Assembly (NCBI RefSeq): GCF_000716535.1 | Contig: NZ_JNWV01000022.1 | Span: forward strand, 62,001-126,000 | Direction of reading: 5' to 3' | DNA length: 64,000 bases | Origin: Streptomyces flaveolus | Lineage (GTDB): Bacteria > Actinomycetota > Actinomycetes > Streptomycetales > Streptomycetaceae | Shown here: positions 45,208 through 52,998 of the stretch, in pieces | How positions within the stretch are numbered: the stretch's first letter is position 1 | How the letters are laid out: each line of letters opens with the position of its first letter | Program-made: the position numbers and the translations under genes | Notes under the pieces: model-generated | What the model was told of the DNA's origin: nothing | What the model saw: the letters and a program-made list of their open reading frames with translations, nothing else | Database searches by the model: none

Positions 45208-46473
45208 ATGAAACTCACCGTGGTCGGCGGCGGCTCGACCTACACACCGGAACTCATCGACGGCTTCGCGCGGCTCAGGGACACCCTGCCCGTCGAGGAA
45301 CTGGTCCTGGTCGACCCGGCCGAGGACCGACTGGAGCTGGTCGGCGGCCTGGCCCGGCGGATCTTCGCCAAGCAGGGCCACGGCGGCCGGATCGTCACGA
45401 CGTCCGACCTGGACGCGGGAGTCGACGGCGCCGACGCCGTCCTGCTCCAGTTGCGCGTCGGCGGTCAGGCGGCCCGGCAGCAGGACGAGACCTGGCCGCT
45501 GGAGTGCGGCTGCATCGGCCAGGAGACCACCGGTGCCGGCGGCCTGGCGAAGGCCCTGCGCACCGTCCCGGTGGTCCTGGACATCGCCGAACGGGTCCGC
45601 CGGAGCAACCCGCGCGCGTGGATCATCGACTTCACCAACCCGGTCGGCATCGTCACCCGCGCCCTGCTCCAGGCCGGGCACCGGGCGGTCGGCCTGTGCA
45701 ACGTGGCGATCGGCTTCCAGCGGAAGTTCGCGGCCCTGCTGGGCGCGGCCCCGGCGGATGTGCATCTGGGCCATGTGGGCCTGAACCACCTCACCTGGGA
45801 AACCGGTGTGCGTCTGGGCGGACCGGAGGGCGAGAACGTCCTGCCGAAGCTCCTGGCCGAGCACGGCGAGGCCATCGCCGACGACGTCCGCCTCCCCCGC
45901 CCCCTGCTGGACCGCCTCGGCGTCGTCCCCTCCTACTACCTGCGCTACTACTACGCGCACGACGAGGTCGTCCGGGAACTGCGCACCAAGCCGTCACGGG
46001 CGGCCGAAGTGGCGGCGATGGAACGCGAACTCCTGGCGATGTACGGCGACCCGGCCCTGGACGAGAAGCCGGCCCTGCTCGCCAAACGCGGCGGTGCCTT
46101 CTACTCGGAGGCGGCCGTGGACCTGGCGGCGGCCCTCCTGGGCGGAGGGGGCAGCCCGTACCAGGTGGTGAACGCGCTCAACAGGGGCACGCTGCCCTTC
46201 CTCCCGGACGACGCGGTGATCGAGGTGCAGGCGGCGGTCGGCCCGGCCGGCCCGGTCCCGCTTCCGGTCCCCGACCTGGACCCGCTCTTCTCCGGCCTGG
46301 TCGCGAACGTGACGGCGTACGAGGACCTGGCCCTGGAGGCGGCCCTGCGCGGCGGCCGGGACCGCGTCTTCCGCGCGCTGCTGGCACACCCCCTCATCGG
46401 CCAGTACGCGTACGCCGACGCCCTCACCGACCAGCTGATCGCACACAACCGGGAGCACCTCGCGTGGGCCTGA
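45208..46473 (+). CDS. csnH: Glycoside hydrolase family 4 enzyme CsnH
   Basis: 421 aa. GH4 enzymes use NAD+ and a divalent metal to cleave glycosidic bonds by a redox-elimination mechanism. The dinucleotide site is LTVVGGGSTYTPELIDGF. The metal ligands by family comparison are Cys164 in VGLCNVAIGF and His194 in HVGLNHLTW; DFTNPVGIVT is also invariant. It probably cleaves imported glucosamine oligomers or their phosphorylated forms in the cytoplasm. Its last codons overlap csnK. Confidence 0.92.
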   Translation: MKLTVVGGGSTYTPELIDGFARLRDTLPVEELVLVDPAEDRLELVGGLARRIFAKQGHGGRIVTTSDLDAGVDGADAVLLQLRVGGQAARQQDETWPLECGCIGQETTGAGGLAKALRTVPVVLDIAERVRRSNPRAWIIDFTNPVGIVTRALLQAGHRAVGLCNVAIGFQRKFAALLGAAPADVHLGHVGLNHLTWETGVRLGGPEGENVLPKLLAEHGEAIADDVRLPRPLLDRLGVVPSYYLRYYYAHDEVVRELRTKPSRAAEVAAMERELLAMYGDPALDEKPALLAKRGGAFYSEAAVDLAAALLGGGGSPYQVVNALNRGTLPFLPDDAVIEVQAAVGPAGPVPLPVPDLDPLFSGLVANVTAYEDLALEAALRGGRDRVFRALLAHPLIGQYAYADALTDQLIAHNREHLAWA

Positions 46474-47450
46474 CCGCACCCGACCCGCTGACGGTCCTCG
46501 CCATCGACGCGGGCAACAGCAAGACCGACGTGGCCGTGGTCACCGCCGCCGGGGAGGTGCTGGCCACCGCCCGCGGCGGCGGCTTCCGGCCGCCCGCGGT
46601 GGGCGTGACGGCGGCGCTGGACGCGCTGGCGGAACCGGTGGCCCGGGCGTTCGCGGACGCCGGGGTCACCTCCGTCAGCCACGTCGCGGCCTGCCTGGCC
46701 AACGCCGATCTCCCGGTGGAGGAGGAACAGTTGGCGGCCTCGCTGCACGCGCGCGCGTGGGGCGCGTCGGTGGAGGTCCGCAACGACACCTTCGCGATCC
46801 TGCGGGCGGGCGTCGCCGAGCCGCGCGGGGTGGCGGTGGTGTGCGGCGCGGGCATCAACTGCGTGGGCATGCGGCCCGACGGCCGCACCGCCCGCTTCCC
46901 GGCCATCGGCCGTATCTCCGGCGACTGGGGCGGCGGCTGGGGCCTGGCGGAGGAGGCCCTGTGGCACGCCGCCCGCGCGGAGGACGGGCGCGGCGACCCG
47001 ACCTCCCTGGCCCGCACCCTGCCCGCGCACTTCGGGCTGCCCACCATGTACGCCCTCATCGAGGCGCTGCACCTGGAGCGCGTGGACCACGACCGCCGGC
47101 ACGAGCTGACGCCGGTCCTGTTCGCCACGGCGGCGGACGGCGACCCGGTGGCCCGCGCGATCGTCACCCGGCTCGCGGAGGAGGTCACGGTGATGGCGAC
47201 GGTCGCCCTGACCCGCCTGGACCTGCTCGACGAGGAGACCCCGGTCCTCCTCGGCGGCGGGGTCCTGACCGCCGGCCACCCCCAGCTGAACGACACCGTC
47301 CGCGCCCTCCTGGCGGCCCGCGCCCCCAAGGCCGACGTCCGCGTGGTGACGGCGAGCCCGGTGCTGGGCGCGGTCCTGCTGGGCCTGGACCGGCTGGGGG
47401 CGGACGCGGGGGCGCAGGAGCGGGCGCGGGGTCACTGGGAGGCGGGCTGA
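46464..47450 (+). CDS. csnK: BadF/BadG-type amino-sugar kinase CsnK
   Basis: 328 aa from a GTG lying inside the end of csnH (10-nt overlap), so translation is coupled. It belongs to the N-acetylglucosamine-kinase-like BadF/BadG family: phosphate-1 motif LAIDAGNSKTDVAVVT, then VEVRNDTFAILRAG, the adenosine-side GVAVVCGAGINCVG, and GDWGGGWGLAEEAL. It should phosphorylate glucosamine or its oligomers released in the cytoplasm, feeding amino-sugar metabolism. It ends the csn operon as defined in streptomycetes. No terminator is evident after it. Confidence 0.9.
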   Translation: MGLTAPDPLTVLAIDAGNSKTDVAVVTAAGEVLATARGGGFRPPAVGVTAALDALAEPVARAFADAGVTSVSHVAACLANADLPVEEEQLAASLHARAWGASVEVRNDTFAILRAGVAEPRGVAVVCGAGINCVGMRPDGRTARFPAIGRISGDWGGGWGLAEEALWHAARAEDGRGDPTSLARTLPAHFGLPTMYALIEALHLERVDHDRRHELTPVLFATAADGDPVARAIVTRLAEEVTVMATVALTRLDLLDEETPVLLGGGVLTAGHPQLNDTVRALLAARAPKADVRVVTASPVLGAVLLGLDRLGADAGAQERARGHWEAG

Positions 47451-47522
47451 TCCTGAGTCGTCCCTGGGGCGTGGCGGGGCAACAATGTGACCAGAGGTGC
47501 GGACCCGACCTCGGGAGGCGTC

Positions 47523-48977
47523 ATGAGCACATCAGGCGAGCCAAGAGTGTCCGGTCTCGAAGTCCGGTCCATCGACTACGTCCCGCTGGACGAGCGGCAC
47601 GGCAAGCTCTGGCACCTGGGCCCGCTGTGGTTCATGTCCAACGCCCAGATCGCCACCCTGGCGGTCGGGCTGGTCAGCATCACCCAGGGCGGCAACCTCG
47701 TCTGGTCGCTGCTGGCCATCGTCTCCGGCACCGTCATCGGCACCTTCTTCATGGCCTTCCACTCCGCCCAGGGGCCCCAGCTCGGGCTGCCGCAGATGAT
47801 CCAGTCACGGCCCCAGTTCGGCTACGTCGGCGCGCTGCTGGTGTGGCTGTTCGCCTATGTGCAGTACGCCGGGTTCAACGTCTTCAACAGCATCCTCGCC
47901 GCCGACTCCCTGCACACCACGCTGCACGGCGGCGTCAAGCTGTGGGTCGTCGTGGTGACCGTCGTCGCGCTCGTCATCGCGCTGGTGGGCTACGACATCA
48001 TCCACAAGGCCGAGCGGATCCTGACGTACACCTTCCTGGTGATCTTCGGGATCTTCACCGTGGGCGTCCTGGTCACCCTGCACTACCCGGCGGGCTCCTT
48101 CGACCTCGGCGGCTTCCGGTGGACGCCGTTCCTCGCGCAGTTCGGCGTGGTCGCGGGCTACCAGATCAGCTGGGCCATCTACGTCTCCGACTACTCCCGT
48201 TACCTTCCTCCGGACGTGACCGTCCGCAAGACCTTCTACTGGACCTACTTCGGCTCCGCGCTGGGAGGCATCTGGCTGATGGTGCTCGGGGCGCTGCTGG
48301 CGGCCTGGGCGGGCCCGAAGACCTTCCAGACGATCCCGGCGATCGACTCCGCGGGGGACAAGGTGTTCACCGGCTTCGGCGCCGTCGTGCTGCTGTTCTC
48401 GGCACTCGGCCTGGTCTCGGTGACCGCGCTGAACATGTACGGCGGCTCCCTCACGCTCATCAGCGCCATCGACTCCTTCAAACGGGTCCGGCCGACGCTC
48501 GCCGTACGGCTGCTCACCCTCGGCCTCACCGCGGCGCTCTCCCTGGTCGGCGCGCTGGCCGCGACGTCGAACTTCCTGGCGAACTTCGAGAACTTCCTGC
48601 TCCTGGTGCTCTACCTGTTCATCCCGTGGACCGCGGTGAACCTCATGGACTACTACGTGGTGCGCCGCGGGCACTACGCCATCGCCGAGATCTTCAACCC
48701 GCACGGCATCTACGGCCGCTGGGGCTGGCACGGCATCATCGCCTACCTCGTCGGCTTCGCCGCCATGGCCCCGTTCTTCTCCGTCGGCACCCTGTTCCTC
48801 GGTCCCGCCGCGAGGGCGCTGGGCGGCGCCGACATCTCCCTCTTCGTCGGCCTCCCCGTCAGCGCCCTGCTGTACTGGTGGCTGACCCGCTCGATCGACG
48901 TGGAGGCGGAGACCCGGCTGGCGGCGGCGGAGGCGGTGGCCCTGGAACAGGCCGCCCACGAGCACCGCGAGCCGTGA
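47523..48977 (+). CDS. NCS1-family purine/cytosine permease
   Basis: 484 aa from an ATG after GGGAGGCGTC. Twelve membrane segments; the family hallmarks are WHLGPLWFMSNAQIATLAVG near the start, FYWTYFGSALGGIWLMVLGA, and ENFLLLVLYLFIPWTAVNLM. The short N-terminus with EVRSIDYVPLDERHG is typical. It should import a nucleobase or related heterocycle (cytosine, purine, allantoin or similar) with cation coupling. It lies 72 nt after csnK without a visible terminator, so read-through from the csn operon is possible but not required. Confidence 0.88.
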   Translation: MSTSGEPRVSGLEVRSIDYVPLDERHGKLWHLGPLWFMSNAQIATLAVGLVSITQGGNLVWSLLAIVSGTVIGTFFMAFHSAQGPQLGLPQMIQSRPQFGYVGALLVWLFAYVQYAGFNVFNSILAADSLHTTLHGGVKLWVVVVTVVALVIALVGYDIIHKAERILTYTFLVIFGIFTVGVLVTLHYPAGSFDLGGFRWTPFLAQFGVVAGYQISWAIYVSDYSRYLPPDVTVRKTFYWTYFGSALGGIWLMVLGALLAAWAGPKTFQTIPAIDSAGDKVFTGFGAVVLLFSALGLVSVTALNMYGGSLTLISAIDSFKRVRPTLAVRLLTLGLTAALSLVGALAATSNFLANFENFLLLVLYLFIPWTAVNLMDYYVVRRGHYAIAEIFNPHGIYGRWGWHGIIAYLVGFAAMAPFFSVGTLFLGPAARALGGADISLFVGLPVSALLYWWLTRSIDVEAETRLAAAEAVALEQAAHEHREP

Positions 48978-49113
48978 GGCCGTCCCCGCCGGCCCGTCGC
49001 ACAGGGAACCGATCCCCCGTCACCATCGTGTTCCAGCAGGGGGGTGGTGCGTCCGCCGGTACGCGCCCCCGGGGCACGCTGCGATCCGATCAAGATCCAG
49101 TGAAGGCCGGTGC

Positions 49114-49139
49114 GGAATGCCGGTGCGGGCGGTGATACT
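49114..49139 (+). promoter_or_regulatory. Putative promoter of the glnX-pknG cluster
   Basis: GGAAT (49114-49118) and GATACT (49134-49139) lie 34 nt upstream of the first gene of the cluster. The GATACT is a reasonable -10; the -35 is weak and could also suit an ECF sigma factor. Low confidence. Confidence 0.3.
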
Positions 49140-49172
49140 GGGCGGCGTACGGATGACCATGGGGGAGGTCGA

Positions 49173-50630
49173 GTGACACACCCGCCGAAGAGCAGCGCGG
49201 CGCCACCGCCGGCCGGGCCCGCCGGTGTGGCCGGTGTGGCCGGCATCCCCGGCATCCCCGCTCAGCCCGGGCCGCCCGGACCCCCCGCGGCCGTCGGTCC
49301 TGGGGTGCCGCCCGCGCGCCGGACCGCCTTCGCCGAGGGTGCCGAGCGGTTGCGGGCCGCCGCGACGACCGAGCCGGGGCGGTTGCGGATCATCGGTGCC
49401 GTCCTGGCGCTGCTGGTCGTCGGGTTCGGAACGGTCACCGCCTGGCAGACCAGCGACCGCGCGGCCGCCGCCGACGACGTGCTGCACCACAGCCAGCCGC
49501 TCAGTTCCGGCGCGGCCGGCATCTACCGGTCGCTCGCCGACGCCAACACCGCTGCCTCCAGCGGGTTCCTGGCGGGCGGACAGGAGAACGCGCGGTCCAG
49601 GGACCGGTACGAGAAGGACATCCGCACCGCCGCCGACGGGCTCGTCAACGCCGCCGCCAACGCCGAGCCGGGCTCCGCGTCCGAGGAGACCATCACCGAG
49701 CTGAACCGGCTGCTGCCCGAGTACAAGGGCCTCATCGAGCGGGCCCGGACGTACAACCGGCAGGGCTATCCGGTCGGCGGCGCCTACCTGCGGTACGCCA
49801 ACGAGAAGATGCAGAAGGAGATGCTCCCGGCGGCGGAGGATCTCTACACCACGGAGAACCGGCGGCTCGACGCCGACTACGCGGACGCGACGCCGTACCC
49901 GTGGATCGCCATCGGGCTCGGGCTGCTCGCGCTCGCCGCGCTCGGCTGGGCCCAGCACCGCATGTACCGGCGCACCCACCGCGTCCTCAACCACGGCCTG
50001 GTCGCCGCCAGCGCCGCGACGACCGTCGCCCTGCTGTGGCTGGTCGTGGGTCACGCCGTCGCCCGGTCGGGGCTCGACGGCTCCTACCAGCACGGCATCC
50101 GCTCGCTCAACGTCCTGCACGACGCCCGGATCGCCTCCCTGAAGGCGCGCGGCAACGAGAACCTGAGCCTGGTGGCGCGCGGCGCGGAGACCGTCACGGT
50201 CGACGGCACGACGTACGACGCCTACTACCGCGACTTCGACAAGGACATCGCCGTGCTCGGCAAGGGGCTGACCGAGGCGGCGCGGCTCGCCGACGACCAG
50301 GGGGGCACCGCACCGGTCGAGGCGGCCGAGGGCAACATGACGGTGTGGAAGCAGCGCCACTCCGCGGCCCGCGCCGAGGACGAGAACGGCAACTACCAGC
50401 AGGCGCTGGACAAGGTGATCGGCGCCAAGGGCGCGACCGCCGAGTGCTTCGACGGCGTCGACCGCAGTCTCGCCCGGGCCATCGACCATGAGCAGGCCCA
50501 GTTCCAGAAGGCGGCCGCGGACGGGCGGGACGCGATGACCGGGCTGCCGGAGGGCGCCGCCGTCCTGGCGGTGCTGGGCGCGGCCGGCGCCGTGGCCGGC
50601 ATCGGCCGCAGACTTTCGGAGTACCGGTGA
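49173..50630 (+). CDS. GlnX-like membrane sensor protein
   Basis: 485 aa from a GTG after GGGGGAG. A cytoplasmic, collagen-like N-terminus (GIPGIPAQPGPPGPP) precedes TM1 (RIIGAVLALLVVGFGTVTAW). An extracytoplasmic helical domain of about 150 aa (DDVLHHSQPLSSGAAGIYRS, EETITELNRLLPEYKGLIER) resembles the four-helix ligand domains of sensors. TM2 and TM3 follow, then a second extracytoplasmic region and a last span near the C-terminus. Gene order matches mycobacterial glnX-glnH-pknG, where the membrane protein passes amino-acid signals to PknG. A sensing role is inferred from that precedent. Confidence 0.75.
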   Translation: MTHPPKSSAAPPPAGPAGVAGVAGIPGIPAQPGPPGPPAAVGPGVPPARRTAFAEGAERLRAAATTEPGRLRIIGAVLALLVVGFGTVTAWQTSDRAAAADDVLHHSQPLSSGAAGIYRSLADANTAASSGFLAGGQENARSRDRYEKDIRTAADGLVNAAANAEPGSASEETITELNRLLPEYKGLIERARTYNRQGYPVGGAYLRYANEKMQKEMLPAAEDLYTTENRRLDADYADATPYPWIAIGLGLLALAALGWAQHRMYRRTHRVLNHGLVAASAATTVALLWLVVGHAVARSGLDGSYQHGIRSLNVLHDARIASLKARGNENLSLVARGAETVTVDGTTYDAYYRDFDKDIAVLGKGLTEAARLADDQGGTAPVEAAEGNMTVWKQRHSAARAEDENGNYQQALDKVIGAKGATAECFDGVDRSLARAIDHEQAQFQKAAADGRDAMTGLPEGAAVLAVLGAAGAVAGIGRRLSEYR

Positions 50631-50644
50631 CAGGGGGCAAGGCG

Positions 50645-51676
50645 ATGGACCTGAGCCGTGCGCGGTCCGCCCTGCGGGGCTGGGGCGGGGTCGCCGCGAT
50701 GGCGGTGCTGTGCGCGCTGGCGCTGGCGTTCGTCCTGCTGCTGCCGTGCACCCAGCGGACGCCGGACGACCCGCAGCGGGCCGGGCAGAAGGTCGCCACC
50801 GGCACCCAGGCCCGCGCCGACGGGTGCGTGGACGCCGAGGCGCACGAGCAGACACTGGCACCGTCGGACGCGGACGGTCCGACGATCGACGCGATCAAGG
50901 CACGCACGGGCGCCAAGCGGAAGCTGATCGTCGGCGTCGACCAGAACAGCTACCGCTGGGGCTACCGCAACCCCAACACCGAGGGCGCCCGGCTGGAGGG
51001 CTTCGACATCGACCTCGTCCACCGGATCGCCGAGGACATCCTCGGGGACCCGGATGCGGTGCAGTTCAAGGCCATACCGACCAACCAGCGCATCCCGGCG
51101 GTCGAGGACGGACGCGTCGACATGGTCGTGCGCACCATGACGATCACCTGTGACCGGCTGAAGCAGGTCGCGTTCTCCGCGCCCTACTTCAAGACCGGCC
51201 AGCAGGTCCTCGCCCCCAAGTCCTCACGGATCACGGGCTACGACGACTCGCTGGCCCACAAGAAGGTGTGCACGGCGGCCGGTTCGACCGCCCACGCCAA
51301 GCTGGCCGCCGACAAGAAGGACGGCCGGCTGCCCGCCACCACCGACATCTCCACCACCGTGCCGAACCAGCTCGACTGCCTGGTCCGGCTGCAACTCGGC
51401 GAAGTGGACGCGGTGGTGACCGACGGCGCGCTCGCCGCCAGCCAGGCCGCGCAGGACCCGACCGTCGCACTGAAGGGCGAGCCGTTCACGACCGAGTACT
51501 ACGGCGTGGCGATGAAGAAGGACGCCGACGATCTGGTACGCCGGGTCAACCGCGTTCTGGTGGACTACCGCGCACACGGCTGGCAGACGTCGTACGACGA
51601 CTGGCTGTCGGCGACACTGGGCAAGGACTCGGCCGCGTCGAAGCCGCCCGCGCCGCAGTACCGGCGCAGCAGTTGA
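50645..51676 (+). CDS. glnH: GlnH-like extracytoplasmic amino-acid-binding protein
   Basis: 343 aa from ATG 50645, seven bases after AGGGGG; GTG 50627, which overlaps the previous stop, is an alternative. The membrane anchor AAMAVLCALALAFVLLLPC may be a lipoprotein signal or a transmembrane helix. The rest is a periplasmic-binding-protein type 2 fold: KLIVGVDQNSYRWGYRNP, LEGFDIDLVHRIAEDILG, DGRVDMVVRTMTITCDRLKQ and VAFSAPYFKTGQQVL. In mycobacteria GlnH binds aspartate/glutamate-type ligands and signals through GlnX to PknG. No transport permease is nearby, supporting a sensory role. Confidence 0.85.
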   Translation: MDLSRARSALRGWGGVAAMAVLCALALAFVLLLPCTQRTPDDPQRAGQKVATGTQARADGCVDAEAHEQTLAPSDADGPTIDAIKARTGAKRKLIVGVDQNSYRWGYRNPNTEGARLEGFDIDLVHRIAEDILGDPDAVQFKAIPTNQRIPAVEDGRVDMVVRTMTITCDRLKQVAFSAPYFKTGQQVLAPKSSRITGYDDSLAHKKVCTAAGSTAHAKLAADKKDGRLPATTDISTTVPNQLDCLVRLQLGEVDAVVTDGALAASQAAQDPTVALKGEPFTTEYYGVAMKKDADDLVRRVNRVLVDYRAHGWQTSYDDWLSATLGKDSAASKPPAPQYRRSS

Positions 51677-51717
51677 GCCGTACCCGACCGGAACAGACAG
51701 CAAGCGAGAGGTGATCG

Positions 51718-52998
51718 ATGGGCGTCACGGACCCCGCCGGGCCGGTGATGGACCGGGACGAGGTGGACCGTGCGCTGGCGCGGCTCGGCCAGGAGCACGA
51801 GGCGATCGAGACCTCGCTGCTGGCCCTGCAGGACCACGCGGGCCGCAGACTCCTCGAAGGCGCGGAGCTGACCGGTGCCACCAAGGAGCGCTGGCAGGCC
51901 ACGGAGGAGCGGATCACCCGGCTGTGGGCGTACTTCGACGCCTACACGGCCGCGCTGCGCGGCGCCCGCGAGATCCGCTCCCGGCGCCGCTGGTCCAGCC
52001 GGGAGGACCTCGCGGAGCTGACCGGGCTGCTGCGCGGCGAGTCCGTGACCGTCCCCGGCGGCGGGAACGGCAGGCTGAGCGAGACGTTCTCGCTGTCCGC
52101 GCTGGTGGACCGGATGAACGAGCTGTACGCGACGAGCCTGGACATGATCGTCGCCGCCGACGCGGTCTGGTCGGCGCTCCCCGCGCGGATCGATTTACTC
52201 GCCGCGGAACTCCAGCGCACCCGGCAGCTCGCGCACTCCGTCGGGGTGCGCCCCGGCGAGCACCCGGCCGGTGACGACCTGGAACGGATCACGCGCACGC
52301 TGACCAGACTGCGCGAGGACGTCGTCTCCGACCCGCTCGCCTTCTGGGTGCCGGCCGAGGGCAGTTCGGCGCCCGGCGGCGGACGCCCGGACACGACGGT
52401 GTACGACCGTGAGGCGCGCGCCCTGGAGGACGTGCGCCGGGAGATCGACGCCGTGCTGACCGTCCGCCAGGACGCGGAGGCGCGGCTGATCCGCCTGCGG
52501 GACGTGCTCTCGCGCGCGGACCGCACCCTGGCGGAGGCGCGTACCGCGCGCGGCGAGGTGCTGGCGAAGATCGCCGCGACCGAGGTGCCGGTGGTGAGCG
52601 GTCCGCCGACCGCGCTCCAGGAGCAGCTGGCGACCGCGGCCGAGTACCGCCGCCAGGCCCAGTGGCACCGGCTCTCCCCGCTGCTGGAGGCGCTGGAGGA
52701 GAAGGCGGAGGACGAACTGCTGCGCGCCCGCGAGTCGTTGACCGCGGTGACCGCGCCGCTCGCGGTCCGTGCCGAGCTGCGCGGCCGGCTCGACGCGTAC
52801 AAGGCGAAGGTCGCCCGGCACGGCCTCGCGGAGGACCCGCTGCTGGTCGAGCGGTACGACGCGGCCCGCCGCATGCTGTGGAGCGCGCCCTGCGACCTGC
52901 GCGTGGCGGAACAGGCCGTGCTGCGCTACCAGCAGGCGGCGGCGGAACTGCTCGGCAGCGCGAGCGCGCCGCGGGACCGTGAGGGGGACGAGTCATGA
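51718..52998 (+). CDS. Coiled-coil protein of the PknG cluster, with a TTA codon
   Basis: 426 aa from an ATG after GAGAGG. No signal peptide or membrane segment. It is mostly alpha-helical with long heptad-like stretches: RALARLGQEHEAIETSLLAL, ARALEDVRREIDAVLTVRQD, EDELLRARESLTAV. Codon 160 is TTA (52195-52197) in ARIDLLAAEL, the rare leucine codon read only by the bldA tRNA, so translation should depend on developmental stage. The stop overlaps the pknG start (ATGA). No family is recognised; a scaffold or adaptor for PknG is an inference from position. Confidence 0.75.
   Translation: MGVTDPAGPVMDRDEVDRALARLGQEHEAIETSLLALQDHAGRRLLEGAELTGATKERWQATEERITRLWAYFDAYTAALRGAREIRSRRRWSSREDLAELTGLLRGESVTVPGGGNGRLSETFSLSALVDRMNELYATSLDMIVAADAVWSALPARIDLLAAELQRTRQLAHSVGVRPGEHPAGDDLERITRTLTRLREDVVSDPLAFWVPAEGSSAPGGGRPDTTVYDREARALEDVRREIDAVLTVRQDAEARLIRLRDVLSRADRTLAEARTARGEVLAKIAATEVPVVSGPPTALQEQLATAAEYRRQAQWHRLSPLLEALEEKAEDELLRARESLTAVTAPLAVRAELRGRLDAYKAKVARHGLAEDPLLVERYDAARRMLWSAPCDLRVAEQAVLRYQQAAAELLGSASAPRDREGDES
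52195..52197 (+). promoter_or_regulatory. TTA codon (bldA-dependent translation)
   Basis: In-frame TTA at codon 160 of the coiled-coil gene. TTA is very rare in Streptomyces genes and needs the bldA-encoded tRNA. It is the only in-frame TTA I noticed in the window. Confidence 0.85.
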
